Shown here: piece by piece, positions 1 through 9,043 of the stretch
Numbering within the stretch: position 1 is the first letter of the stretch
Layout: every line of letters starts with the position of its first letter
Source: an uncultured Elusimicrobium sp.
GTDB taxonomy: Bacteria; Elusimicrobiota; Elusimicrobia; Elusimicrobiales; Elusimicrobiaceae
Direction: 5' to 3'
DNA length: 22,880 nucleotides
Assembly: GCA_902767385.1 (NCBI GenBank)
Contig: CACXHA010000015.1
Location: forward strand, 1-22,880
The notes under the pieces: generated by a model
Database searches by the model: none
What the model was told of the DNA's origin: nothing
The model's input: the letters and a program-made list of their open reading frames with translations, nothing else
Translations under genes and position numbers: made by a program

Positions 1-1214
1 AAAAAGCGGTAGGCTTCCAAGCGCTGCGCGTCACTATAGCGCATTTTGCCGTCAAAATCTAACAAAAACTCGCCGTCTAAAATGTGGTTTTGCGGAAAAC
101 GCGTTTCAATACGTTTTTTAAGTTCCCGGCTAAAACGCAACGTTCCCACACTAATCCACGCAATTTTATCGTGCGGGAGCGTGTGTGCCATTTCTTCAAC
201 GGTGCGGGCATAATCTTGTTGGTAGCCGTTGTAAATAACAACCGGGTCAAAGTGAAAACCCAGGCGGTACCCGGCGCGCGCCACTTCACACGCGGCTTGC
301 AGCCGGGCGGTTAAATTTGGTGTAAAATGTTCCACTAAATTGGTAATAGGCGCCGCATTGACCGACCACGATACCACGACATTTTCACATCCGCCCACAG
401 CCAATAAACCGGCGATATTCACACTTTTGGTTTTAAACTCAAACTGCAAGTGCGGACGAACGCGGAAAAACGGAACAATTTGCGCGGAATACTGCGTTAA
501 ATCATCAAACACAAGCGAATCGGTAAACTCTCCGCTGCCGATACGCGGGCGGTCAAACAACCCGGTACGAAATTTGGCTCCGTCAATCTTGGCTAAAAAT
601 TCATCTACATTGGCAGGCAGTAACACCGCGTGTAAGTTTTGGTATTGCTGCAAGAAACAATACTCACACTCAAAGCGGCAACCAAACCCCAAATTGATTA
701 AATTGTATCCGCACCCGGCCGACCCACAACTACATGGGCAAGGTTTTAAAAAATCGTATTTTTCCCGGTGGATAAGCAGCGTGTCCAAACGTTTGGAAAA
801 GTTTGGACTGCCTACTTGGGTTTTGCCGTCTGTTTCTTTAAACTCCGCGTGCGGGAACGCCCGGCGCACGCGTTGGGCAAGCGGCGTATTTTTGACGGAA
901 GTTTCTATATAAACCGTTTGGGGTGAGAAAGGGCGGGGCGTTAAATCGGCTTCTTGAGCAGGGTCCAAATCTAACTTAGGTAAATAAAATTGGTCTTTGC
1001 GCGCCATCTTAAAATTAACCGGGTAACGTTGCTGCAACAATCTTTTTTTGGCACTTTCAAAATTTAAGTTTTTTTCAAACGGCAAAATTTCTTCGGGATT
1101 TCTTTCGTCCCGTTTAGCAATTTCATACACCAAGCGGACGAGTTCGCGTTGTTTATTAATCCCTAATTTGGGCAACAAGCGGGTAATGTAATTTTCTATT
1201 TCGCTAAGTTGCAT
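1..1214 (-). CDS. Spore photoproduct lyase family radical SAM protein (3' end cut by window edge)
   Basis: I read this frame by hand: 404 codons stay open from the ATG at 1214 to the window edge, so the C-terminus is missing. The radical SAM cluster motif is GFGCRFECEYCFLQ, a CxxxCxxC with Cys179, Cys183 and Cys186; it would bind a 4Fe-4S cluster and cleave S-adenosylmethionine. A Cys-rich stretch just before it (Cys159, 161, 163, 168, ending in CGYN) and a later RIGSGEFTDSL segment are, from memory, typical of the SPL-like family found in many non-sporulating bacteria. True Bacillus SplB has a hydrogen-donating Cys in the segment corresponding to GSGEF; here I see Gly there, so thymine-dimer repair should not be assumed. 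The start overlaps the aldo/keto reductase gene by 19 bases, so it is the last visible gene of the addB operon. Family call is firm, substrate unknown. Confidence 0.85.
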   Translation of the reverse strand, partial: MQLSEIENYITRLLPKLGINKQRELVRLVYEIAKRDERNPEEILPFEKNLNFESAKKRLLQQRYPVNFKMARKDQFYLPKLDLDPAQEADLTPRPFSPQTVYIETSVKNTPLAQRVRRAFPHAEFKETDGKTQVGSPNFSKRLDTLLIHREKYDFLKPCPCSCGSAGCGYNLINLGFGCRFECEYCFLQQYQNLHAVLLPANVDEFLAKIDGAKFRTGLFDRPRIGSGEFTDSLVFDDLTQYSAQIVPFFRVRPHLQFEFKTKSVNIAGLLAVGGCENVVVSWSVNAAPITNLVEHFTPNLTARLQAACEVARAGYRLGFHFDPVVIYNGYQQDYARTVEEMAHTLPHDKIAWISVGTLRFSRELKKRIETRFPQNHILDGEFLLDFDGKMRYSDAQRLEAYRF

Positions 1215-2113
1215 AAATCCTCGGCAATTAATTGAATTTCCGCCGCACGCGCATTACACACCATTTGCTCGGCATTACGCGCCCCGGCCAACGCGCACGT
1301 CACTCCCGGTTGGGCCAGCACCCACGCCAAAGCCACTTGCGCGGGCAAAATTTCCCGTCGGGCAGCAACCTGTTTGATACGCGCCACTGTTTGCTGGGCG
1401 TGTTCAAAATTTTCGCCCCGATAGCATTTATAAAAATAGTTGCGTGCATCTGCCCGGCGCAAATTAGGGGTTTGGTGGTATTTGCCGCTTAAAATTCCGC
1501 CGCACAAACTGCCATACGCCATAAACCCTAACTGATGTTTGCAACAAATATCCAATACTTCTTGCCCGCGCTGCGGGTGCAATAAAGACAGCTCTTGCTG
1601 CACGCAGGAAATAGTACCCGTTTGGGCCATTTGTTCTAACACGTCCGCCGACACATTGCAAACCCCGATATGCCGAACTTTACCCCGTTGCTTACAAGCG
1701 TTTAAGGTTTCCAACACATTTTGCCAGGGCACTTGCGGATCTAAATAATGAATCAAATATATATCCAGGTAATCGGTTCGCAAATTGCGTAGTGAATTTT
1801 CTAATTGTTTAGAAATAGTTTCGGGCCGTAAATCATGGTCGGTCCACGAGTCGTTTTTCACAAGTCCGCATTTGGTAGATAAGATGACTTGACTGCGTTT
1901 GCCGGCAAGAGCGCGACCGATTACTTCTTCGCTAGTTGCGTAAATGGGGGCTGTATCAATTAAATTTACGCCGTTATGCAAAGCCGCGTCTATCGTGCGT
2001 TGCACGTCGGAAAATTCGGTAGGTCCCCAATCCGTCCCACCGCCCAAGGCCCAGCCGCCCAGGCCAACCGCAGATACTTGTAATTGTGTTTTCCCCAGGC
2101 CGCGTGTAAGCAT
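1196..2113 (-). CDS. Aldo/keto reductase
   Basis: This 305-residue protein is an NAD(P)H-dependent oxidoreductase of the aldo/keto reductase superfamily, a soluble TIM barrel that reduces carbonyl compounds. The full catalytic tetrad is visible: Asp53 and Tyr58 in LIDTAPIY, Lys81 in ILSTKCG, and His122 in YLIHYLDP. An IGVCNVS segment matches the family's IGVSNFS. The frame is open further upstream to an ATG at 2149, but that would add twelve unlike residues and overlap the previous gene by 35 bases. The ATG at 2113 gives the usual N-terminus (LTRGLGKTQLQVSAVGLG) and begins one base after the stop of the CoA-binding protein, which suggests coupled translation, since no good ribosome binding site is seen. 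The natural substrate cannot be told from sequence. Confidence 0.88.
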   Translation of the reverse strand: MLTRGLGKTQLQVSAVGLGGWALGGGTDWGPTEFSDVQRTIDAALHNGVNLIDTAPIYATSEEVIGRALAGKRSQVILSTKCGLVKNDSWTDHDLRPETISKQLENSLRNLRTDYLDIYLIHYLDPQVPWQNVLETLNACKQRGKVRHIGVCNVSADVLEQMAQTGTISCVQQELSLLHPQRGQEVLDICCKHQLGFMAYGSLCGGILSGKYHQTPNLRRADARNYFYKCYRGENFEHAQQTVARIKQVAARREILPAQVALAWVLAQPGVTCALAGARNAEQMVCNARAAEIQLIAEDLCNLAK

Positions 2114-2114
2114 A

Positions 2115-2489
2115 TTACCAAAGTCCGTTTTCCGCCATAAAACACGCATTCACAGCTCTTATCCCTGCCGCGGTAGCCATCACAAAGGCATTGTCCTCTT
2201 GCGCGCCGGGTTGAAACCAAATTTCCTGAACCCCTTTATTTTTGCATGCTTCTACGGCACTAAGTAAGGCGGTCGGCGGAATTACCATAATTGCCACCTC
2301 AATCGCAATCGGTATGTCCGTCAAAGAAACATACAACGGCTTGCCGTCCACCTCACCTCCTTTGGGGTTAATTCCATAAACTTGAAAACCCTTTTGGGTA
2401 AGCGTGTGAAAAATTTTATAGCCGTATTTGGACGGATCTTGCGACACCCCAAATACGGCTATGGTTTTATTTTTATAAGAATTAAGCAT
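2115..2489 (-). CDS. Small CoA-binding domain protein (YccU-like)
   Basis: This 124-residue protein is a single Rossmann-like CoA-binding domain of the YccU type, related to the N-terminal domain of succinyl-CoA synthetase alpha subunit. Visible family marks are a nucleotide-binding start (IAVFGVSQDPSKYGYKIF), the segment VYGINPKGGEVDGKPLY with its NPK turn, VIPPTALLSAVEAC in the middle, and EIWFQPGAQ near the end, where relatives have W(M/F)QxG. It has no ligase or acyltransferase domain, no membrane segment and no signal peptide. The physiological role of stand-alone members is not established. Its start overlaps the end of ybaB by 8 bases and its stop is one base before the aldo/keto reductase ATG, so all three should share a transcript. 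Confidence 0.8.
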   Translation of the reverse strand: MLNSYKNKTIAVFGVSQDPSKYGYKIFHTLTQKGFQVYGINPKGGEVDGKPLYVSLTDIPIAIEVAIMVIPPTALLSAVEACKNKGVQEIWFQPGAQEDNAFVMATAAGIRAVNACFMAENGLW

Positions 2490-2778
2490 TGGGAATCCCG
2501 AAATTACTTCCCATAGCTTGGGCGGCCATCATTTGCGTATCGCGGATGGCTTTATTAAATGCGGCTTTAATTTCTTCGCCCAGTTCGGCCTCGGTAGCTT
2601 GCTTCGCTTGCGCGCTGACCACCACCTCTTTTACTTCCATAGAGCCGTTCATCGTTATTTCTACCCAATGTTTGGGGCCTTGTGCTTTAATGACCATCGC
2701 GTCCAAACGTTTTTTCATTTCTTCCATTTGGCCTTTTAACTTCCACAAATCTTTAAGTTGTCCTAATTTATCAAACAT
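2482..2778 (-). CDS. ybaB: YbaB/EbfC family nucleoid-associated DNA-binding protein
   Basis: This 98-residue protein belongs to the YbaB/EbfC family, small dimeric proteins that bind DNA and associate with the nucleoid. The N-terminal helix rich in K, E and M (MFDKLGQLKDLWKLKGQM) is the family signature, followed by a beta-strand segment (WVEITMNGSMEVKEVVV) and a C-terminal helix ending in MMAAQAMGS. Usual family length is about 100 to 110 residues, so it is complete. The start is supported by an AGGAG ribosome binding site in the 27-base gap after addA. In many genomes ybaB lies between dnaX and recR; here it follows the AddAB nuclease genes instead, still a recombination setting. A direct role in AddAB action is inference from position only. 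Confidence 0.85.
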   Translation of the reverse strand: MFDKLGQLKDLWKLKGQMEEMKKRLDAMVIKAQGPKHWVEITMNGSMEVKEVVVSAQAKQATEAELGEEIKAAFNKAIRDTQMMAAQAMGSNFGIPNA

Positions 2779-2805
2779 AATTTCTCCTTTTAAATATTGT
2801 AACTT

Positions 2806-5800
2806 TTATGCCTCTACCGCCGCAAACGTGCGGATAAATACCGCACTTACCCGCACCTTTTGTTCCGGGAAAAGTTGCTCCGCCGCTTGACGGTATGCCC
2901 TTAGTTGCTCCTTATATTTTTCCTCAAATAATTCCTGCTCTTTACCCGTAGCAACTTGATCGGTTTTATAGTCAATAATCCAAATCCCTTGCGAAGTCTT
3001 CAACACAACGTCTATCCGTCCGGTTTGCGGGGTTCCATCTGCCAGCAATCTCGTAAAGGGCATTTCGCAGGCAAGCACTTGGCCCGCACGAATTTGTGCA
3101 AACATATCGCTCTTTATAAATGGATTTAGTAGCGCACACGCCTCTTGCGCCCGATCGTAAGCACCCAACATTTGAACGGCTTGTTCACACGCGCCGTCCA
3201 CTGTTTGCGTAGGCGTAGTCAGCATCAGTTCCAACGCCCGGTGACACACGTTACCCAGTTCGGCCGCTTGCCGCTGCTGCACAGCAAGCAACGCGGTATC
3301 CCCTTCGCTAGGAGCATGTTTTTGCGCGGTATGTTGTAGCTCCTCATACCGTTGCAAGCGCGTTTGATACTCTTTGCTCCACCGGGTCAAATCTCCCAAG
3401 GCAGGTAGCGCCTGCGCGGCTTGGGAACCCGGCTGATAGATAAATTCACTAGGCGGGAAATAGGGCACATAACGCACCGGCAATTTTAAATTAGAATCCG
3501 CCAAAACCAACTGTTCAATCCCTGGCTGTGGGTATAGGCCCGCCGATACAAAAGGAGCGGCACCTTTCTCACCGCCGACGCGGCCGTCCGCCACCAAAAG
3601 CAATTTTTCTTTGGCACGCGTTAAAGCTACGTACAAAATACGGACTTCTTCGCAACAGCTATGCTTTTTTTGTTCTTCTTCCAAAAAAGCCAAATTGACA
3701 TCCCTTATTTTTCCCACACGCAACCCATACATTTGGTGCTGCCACGAAAACAGATGATCCGGAGGTTGTACATTTCCGCCCGTTTCTTTACGGGACAGAT
3801 CTGCCAAAATAACTACCGGAAATTCCAACCCTTTAGAACGATGCACCGTCAGCATAGAAACGGCATCGGCCGATTCGTCCGCCGGCGGTAAAAAAAACAT
3901 ATCGGGAGTCTGGCTGAGGCGTTTTTTAATTTCTGTTAAAAAGGTAGATAATTCGCCGGAATATTGTTGCACCAAGGAAGCAAATTGTTGTAAATAAGCC
4001 AAACTGCGTTCTTGTTCATAGGCGGCCACCACACCCGGTAAGAAAAAAGTTTCATCAAAAATTTTCTCTATAAGTTCATGCAAAGAAATTCGGCCGGCTA
4101 ATTGATGAAAATATTGAATTTTTTGCGCAAGCAACGCAGTAAGCGGATTGGCAAGCAACCCTTGCAATGTTAGCGGCCCCACCTGAGTTACTTCATAAAG
4201 TTCCTGGTCCGTAAGTCCGCCCAACGGACTACGCAACACCCCCGCCCACGCGATGCAGTCATCCGGGTCCGCCACTACATGTAATAGCAGCAACAAATCA
4301 TTAATTTCTTGCTTTCGGAAGAAATCTTTATCGGCCTGCGTGTTAAAAGGAATTCCATGACGGCGCAAGGCGTCCGTATAAATGCGCGAGGTTGTCCCCA
4401 CGCGCGTTAAAAGCGCAATATCTTGATACGTCAGCACGCGCCCATCTTTTAACACCATGTGTCCTACTTGCTCTTTAATCCACCGGGCTATTTGCTCCGC
4501 TTGGTTGTGGCGGAAATCGTCCGCGCCGGGGGCCTGTTCTTGGGGCGACGTAATAAATAACCACTCCACCGAATCTACGACGGCTGCTTGATCCGTAAAA
4601 ATAGGAACGTAAGCCGGCTGGAAAGCGGCTTGTTGCACCATGGCGCGCGAGCAAACTTGATTGGCTACTTCTATAATTTCAGGGGTGCTGCGGAAATTAT
4701 TTTGCAAGAAACACTTTTGGCCCCCTTGTTTTAAAATCAAATCTGTAAAAAGTTCATACGCAGTAATGTCCGCCCCGCGGAAACGATAAATAGATTGTTT
4801 GGGATCCCCTACTACAAACAATTTACCCGGCTCCAGTTTTACTTCCTGCCACGAAGAAGCCGTCCCCTGTTTCTGCTCGGCCAAAAACAGTAGTAATTCC
4901 CCTTGCACCGGATCGGTATCCTGAAATTCATCTACAAATAAAACACTAAATTTTTCTTTGAGTACCCGGCGCACATACAAGTTGTTTTGTAGCAAATTGC
5001 GTGTTTTAATAATAAGCTCATCAAAACTCAGTAGTCCCTCCTGCTCATAAGCACGCCGCAACTCTTGAGCCAACGGACTGATCAGTTCATAGGCCGCCAA
5101 AAATAACTGTTGTTTTTGCACCGTTACTTGCTGAGCAAATTCAATAAGTCCGCGTGCCTGCTCAAAATCTTCCGCGTCCCAATCTTTACACCAATTGGGC
5201 GCGGGGCAGAGCTCTTCTTGCGCAGTGGCGGAAGTTCCTTGCAAGAAAATTTGCGTATTTTTTAAAGACTGGGCAGCCCACAATAAAGCTTTTTCTAAAT
5301 TGCGCGGTTTTTTGCCGGGCGGCATATAAGCGGCATATAATTCTTCCAAACGTTGCGCTTTTTGCGCGCACTCATTTGCCAGCAACCGTCTGTGTGCATA
5401 ATAATCATATTCCACCGGTTTAACCGCACTTAAAAGTTGGGCAAATGCTTTTAAATCTTCCAACGAGAAGTGGGCTAATAGTTGTTTCCATTGTTCTTTG
5501 TGCGTAGCCTGCGTTCCTAATTGCGCATCTAAAAACCGATTCCAAGAAGATTCAAACAGTTGAGCTTCCCGATAACCCGTATCAATTTGAGCGTGAGGAG
5601 ATAATCCCGCTTCTAACGGGAACATTTTTAAAATTTCGGCACAAAAACTATGAATCGTTCCTATACACGCCCGGTCTAAACGGGCCAATGCTTGCTCGGC
5701 GCGGGCGGACAAATCGCTGTCTTTTACCGCAAAATGGGTACGCAGCAATTCCAACGTACGGTCATACGTTTTGTTGCTAATGGCTTGGGAAACTTGCTGC

Positions 5801-6012
5801 AATTTAAACAAAAAACGGGTTTTAATTTCGGCCGCGGCTTTCTCGGTAAAAGTAAGGGCAACCACTTTTTCTACAGGAACTCCTTGCGCAATCACACACA
5901 AACACAAACGGTCAATAAGCAAGGTAGTCTTTCCGGTTCCCGCCCCTGCTTCTATTACCAGATTAGTGCCTAATAAAGTTTGCGCTTGCAAACGACTTTC
6001 TTCACGCAGCAC
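2806..6012 (-). CDS. addA: AddA-type ATP-dependent helicase/nuclease subunit
   Basis: This 1068-residue UvrD/RecB-like protein would be the motor and one nuclease of the AddAB complex, which resects double-strand breaks for RecA loading. Superfamily 1 helicase motifs run in order: Walker A AGAGTGKTT (22-30), TFTEKAAAEIK (54-64), Walker B FVDEFQDTDPVQ (359-370), GDPKQSIYRFRGAD (402-414), NNFRST (438-443), TVHRSKGLEFPVV, and ILYVALTRAKEKL. The C-terminal PD-(D/E)XK nuclease shows GRIDVV (Asp1001), IIDYKTD (Asp1014, Lys1016) and the following QLRAY helix. The frame is open upstream to an ATG at 6099, but I choose GTG at 6012: a GGAGGAGG ribosome binding site lies 6 bases before it, and the extra 29 residues are only the addB end read in another frame. 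It overlaps addB by 11 bases. RecB is an alternative name, but no RecD or RecC is here. Confidence 0.9.
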   Translation of the reverse strand: MLREESRLQAQTLLGTNLVIEAGAGTGKTTLLIDRLCLCVIAQGVPVEKVVALTFTEKAAAEIKTRFLFKLQQVSQAISNKTYDRTLELLRTHFAVKDSDLSARAEQALARLDRACIGTIHSFCAEILKMFPLEAGLSPHAQIDTGYREAQLFESSWNRFLDAQLGTQATHKEQWKQLLAHFSLEDLKAFAQLLSAVKPVEYDYYAHRRLLANECAQKAQRLEELYAAYMPPGKKPRNLEKALLWAAQSLKNTQIFLQGTSATAQEELCPAPNWCKDWDAEDFEQARGLIEFAQQVTVQKQQLFLAAYELISPLAQELRRAYEQEGLLSFDELIIKTRNLLQNNLYVRRVLKEKFSVLFVDEFQDTDPVQGELLLFLAEQKQGTASSWQEVKLEPGKLFVVGDPKQSIYRFRGADITAYELFTDLILKQGGQKCFLQNNFRSTPEIIEVANQVCSRAMVQQAAFQPAYVPIFTDQAAVVDSVEWLFITSPQEQAPGADDFRHNQAEQIARWIKEQVGHMVLKDGRVLTYQDIALLTRVGTTSRIYTDALRRHGIPFNTQADKDFFRKQEINDLLLLLHVVADPDDCIAWAGVLRSPLGGLTDQELYEVTQVGPLTLQGLLANPLTALLAQKIQYFHQLAGRISLHELIEKIFDETFFLPGVVAAYEQERSLAYLQQFASLVQQYSGELSTFLTEIKKRLSQTPDMFFLPPADESADAVSMLTVHRSKGLEFPVVILADLSRKETGGNVQPPDHLFSWQHQMYGLRVGKIRDVNLAFLEEEQKKHSCCEEVRILYVALTRAKEKLLLVADGRVGGEKGAAPFVSAGLYPQPGIEQLVLADSNLKLPVRYVPYFPPSEFIYQPGSQAAQALPALGDLTRWSKEYQTRLQRYEELQHTAQKHAPSEGDTALLAVQQRQAAELGNVCHRALELMLTTPTQTVDGACEQAVQMLGAYDRAQEACALLNPFIKSDMFAQIRAGQVLACEMPFTRLLADGTPQTGRIDVVLKTSQGIWIIDYKTDQVATGKEQELFEEKYKEQLRAYRQAAEQLFPEQKVRVSAVFIRTFAAVEA

Positions 6013-9010
6013 GACGCACCTCCTCCAACTTTGCAAACGGTTTACTCTTGCGCGCCCGCAAAAGCGGTTTAAAAGCATCTTTGCGGCACAACAGGCCATA
6101 CGGGCAATACCGACACTTATCCGAAGGATTCATAAAAAATATACCGTTTTGGATTTGGCGCGCCAACTGAACCAGCAACGCACAGACCCGCTTATAGATA
6201 TTCCCAAAATCTTGCGTAGACAACTCTGTTTTTTTGTATTTGGCAATTGTTAACAAGCAAGATCCAGCCGAAGTATAATCTACCAATTCCTGTATGGTAT
6301 GGGCCAATAATACATATACAAATGGTTGCAATATAAGCTGTGTAAAAATATCTTCGGTTAAGCGGGTAGATTTGCGGGTGGATTTATAATCCACCACATA
6401 AAATTGTTTGGAATTCGTATTTACATCAATACGGTCTATAATCCCTCGTAATTTAAGGGGCAACTCCGGGCCCAAATCCGACGAAACTTCCTGTTCAAAA
6501 AAAGTAGGCGTAAACGTACCTAAATTTTTGAGGTCTTGTTGAACAAAAGCAGTTAACGTGTGTTTTAAATTTTCTAAAATCAGCTCCCATACTACCGGAT
6601 AAATCCCAAAATTCTTATACGAAGAAATATTATAAAACTTATCAAAACTTTCTGCCAAATAATGCGCAGCTGCCTCATCAAACAAATTATGCGTGAGCTT
6701 TTTTTGATAAAGTGTTTGATAAAAATCTTGTAACACTTGGTGATATAAAGTGCCTTGTGTGTTTGCCGCCAACTCACAGCGGCTAGCGGGTTCTTCGGGC
6801 TGCCCTAGATATAAGACCCGGTTAAAAAAATATTTCAAAGGGCACTGCCCCAGCTCTTCTAAAGCCGAAGGAGAAAAACCACGCGTATTTTGCCGTTTAA
6901 ATAGAGCCGAAGCATTTGAAAGTACCCCATCATAAGGCCCCAATTCCCCTAAGGTTACTAACGCGCGGGCCGAGGTTAAAGACCGCAACTTTGCCGCATC
7001 CAATAAACCTGCCTGACGGAAATTTTCTACCGATTGCGGACGTAAAACCATTTGATAGGATAACTCTTGCGGCGTTAAGAAGGAAGTCTCGCACGCAGAC
7101 AAACGCTCCCCCATACGCCCACTTACCCGGGGCGCATCTGCCGCCTGTAAATTCAGTTCACACACCCGCGCCAGTTCCGCCACATAAACAGACGGAATCG
7201 CCGGTTTCTCGTCTGCTTCATAACGGGCATACGTAACGTACAAATAATTTTGTGCAGTAGTCACAGCATTGTAAAAAAGCAATTTTTCTTCTTCGCCGCG
7301 GTCTAAACTGGGGTTAATCCAATACCCTAACGTATCTCGCAATAGCACACGATAATAATCCCGCAAAATGGGGTCTTCCGGCGTAATAAGCGGAAATTCC
7401 CGGTCGTTGAGCCCCAACAAAAATACATACTTAAAACTAAGCCCGCGGGCACGCAAGGCATCTGTTACCGTAATTCCACCGCGTATACTTTCCACCTCGT
7501 TAAATGAAAGCTCATTAAGTGCCTCTACGGTTTGCCGCAACAATTCCCCTTCCCGGCTTTTCTTTCGTATGGCTTGATATTCTTTCATTTGCGCAAGTGT
7601 TTCTTGTACAGCGTCCAAAATTTCTGTGTCTTTCCCCTGCAAACAAGTAACATCCATTTGGGTTTGTAAAAACTCCCAAATTTTAGCGATTCCCGTTTCC
7701 CAAGATTGGATAGCTTCAAAAGATTGCAACGTTTGTGCGGTTTGGAAAAGCCACTGCTTTAAAGCGGGGGTAACGCTGTGCGTATCATCTAGCAAATCGT
7801 CCCATTGCGACAAATCACGTTGCACCGCACTCTTGCGCACCAAACGACTCCAAGCCGCTTTGTCTTTATTCTTAAAATAGGGAGAAGAAAAAATAGCCAA
7901 AACCTTTTCCCGCACAAACCCATTGGCGGCCAAATTCAACAAATTCAAAATGAAATTTCCTAGCGCATAATGAGTAAACGGATAGGAAAATGAGGCATCT
8001 AATGGCAAGCAGTTGTTTTTAAATACCCGGCGGATTTCCTCTTGGTACGGAGCTAACGTGCGTACAATAACCGCAATATCCCGGGTAGCTGCCCCTTTAG
8101 AAATAAGTTTTAAAATTTCTTTAGCCGCATAAAATACGGAACCGCTAATATCAGGGACACTCGTAATTTGTACTTGTGTATTCGGCGCACTCCCCCCGGT
8201 CGAAAATAAATACTGCGCACTACGCCCCAAAGCCCCGGTAAAGGGCACCTCGGCATTTTCCGCTCCGGGAACGCTCATCCAGTTGGTCTCAAAAAATTTT
8301 TGTGCAAATTGATACGCCGGATGTTTGGCATACGGGGCAAACACCGTTACCGGATACGCGCCACGCACGCGAGACAATAGCTCCCATTGCCGGCCCGGCA
8401 TATCATAAAATCCGTAAATAAGAATATGGGAAAAACTACGCAAATAAGAAGATTTTTCCACCTGATTTAACGCACGCTCAAAAGCTTGTTGGTAGGAACG
8501 GTACCCCGGCAACTGGTTTTCTTTTTCACAGTAGGCCTTATACACCTTAATAAGCCACTCAAAACGCCCACCGTCTTGCTCTAGTACAAAATCGGGCATA
8601 CTATGCCAATGTTCTTCCAATACAGCAGGGTCTGCTAATGAATCGGCCAAATCACGCAAGGCACTCTTTACGGTTTGCACTAACCCAACTGACAAAGGGT
8701 AGCGTTCTAAACCCGGAGTGCATAAAATTTGCTCAATTAAAAAATCCCGTACATGGTTTTGTGGTAAAAGCGGAAGGGTTTGTCCGGGAACTTCGCTATC
8801 CAGCCGGCTTACCAAGGAAGAAGCTGTTACAAAGTGTATGTTTGCCAAGGTTCCCTGCTCCCGAGCTAAGCAGGTTTGCAAACTCTGTGCCATCCACGAG
8901 GAAGCGGATACCACCAGCCATTTATCTAACGGATCCGCCCGGTGTTCACGCACAAACCGGACAAAACACGCTTGCAATGCAGGATAATGAGCGTAATATA
9001 ACTTCTTCAT
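6002..9010 (-). CDS. addB: AddB-type PD-(D/E)XK nuclease subunit with Fe-S cluster motif
   Basis: This 1002-residue protein pairs with AddA. The C-terminal third is a PD-(D/E)XK nuclease: His757 in GTLYHQVL, Asp859 in GIIDRID, Asp874 and Lys876 in VVDYKS, and a QPFVYVLL helix. Four cysteines frame it: Cys723 (ELGQCPLKYFF) and Cys966, Cys969, Cys975 in CRYCPYGLLC. The last three have the C-x2-C-x5-C spacing of the AddB iron-sulfur nuclease, where the cluster staples the domain together. The N-terminal part looks helicase-like, with segments such as YGFYDMPGRQWELL and FLLGLNDREFPL, but where Walker A is expected I see VVSASSWMAQSL with no GKT/S, so the ATPase site appears dead, as in RecC. It is the first gene of its operon; the ATG has no clear ribosome binding site. 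The split AddB/AddA order matches Firmicutes and other AddAB operons. Confidence 0.87.
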   Translation of the reverse strand: MKKLYYAHYPALQACFVRFVREHRADPLDKWLVVSASSWMAQSLQTCLAREQGTLANIHFVTASSLVSRLDSEVPGQTLPLLPQNHVRDFLIEQILCTPGLERYPLSVGLVQTVKSALRDLADSLADPAVLEEHWHSMPDFVLEQDGGRFEWLIKVYKAYCEKENQLPGYRSYQQAFERALNQVEKSSYLRSFSHILIYGFYDMPGRQWELLSRVRGAYPVTVFAPYAKHPAYQFAQKFFETNWMSVPGAENAEVPFTGALGRSAQYLFSTGGSAPNTQVQITSVPDISGSVFYAAKEILKLISKGAATRDIAVIVRTLAPYQEEIRRVFKNNCLPLDASFSYPFTHYALGNFILNLLNLAANGFVREKVLAIFSSPYFKNKDKAAWSRLVRKSAVQRDLSQWDDLLDDTHSVTPALKQWLFQTAQTLQSFEAIQSWETGIAKIWEFLQTQMDVTCLQGKDTEILDAVQETLAQMKEYQAIRKKSREGELLRQTVEALNELSFNEVESIRGGITVTDALRARGLSFKYVFLLGLNDREFPLITPEDPILRDYYRVLLRDTLGYWINPSLDRGEEEKLLFYNAVTTAQNYLYVTYARYEADEKPAIPSVYVAELARVCELNLQAADAPRVSGRMGERLSACETSFLTPQELSYQMVLRPQSVENFRQAGLLDAAKLRSLTSARALVTLGELGPYDGVLSNASALFKRQNTRGFSPSALEELGQCPLKYFFNRVLYLGQPEEPASRCELAANTQGTLYHQVLQDFYQTLYQKKLTHNLFDEAAAHYLAESFDKFYNISSYKNFGIYPVVWELILENLKHTLTAFVQQDLKNLGTFTPTFFEQEVSSDLGPELPLKLRGIIDRIDVNTNSKQFYVVDYKSTRKSTRLTEDIFTQLILQPFVYVLLAHTIQELVDYTSAGSCLLTIAKYKKTELSTQDFGNIYKRVCALLVQLARQIQNGIFFMNPSDKCRYCPYGLLCRKDAFKPLLRARKSKPFAKLEEVRRAA

Positions 9011-9043
9011 ATAAGCATTGAAAAATAGTAAAATAAAGAGTAC

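Noticed and set aside
340..912. 190-codon open frame on the plus strand
   Set aside because: It lies fully inside the SPL-family gene on the other strand, has no family motif and a composition of a shadow frame.
2114..2149. Longer aldo/keto reductase start at 2149
   Set aside because: Adds residues unlike the family and overlaps the upstream gene by 35 bases; the ATG at 2113 gives the canonical N-terminus.
6013..6099. Longer addA start at 6099
   Set aside because: The additional 29 residues are addB coding sequence read out of frame; GTG at 6012 has a strong ribosome binding site.
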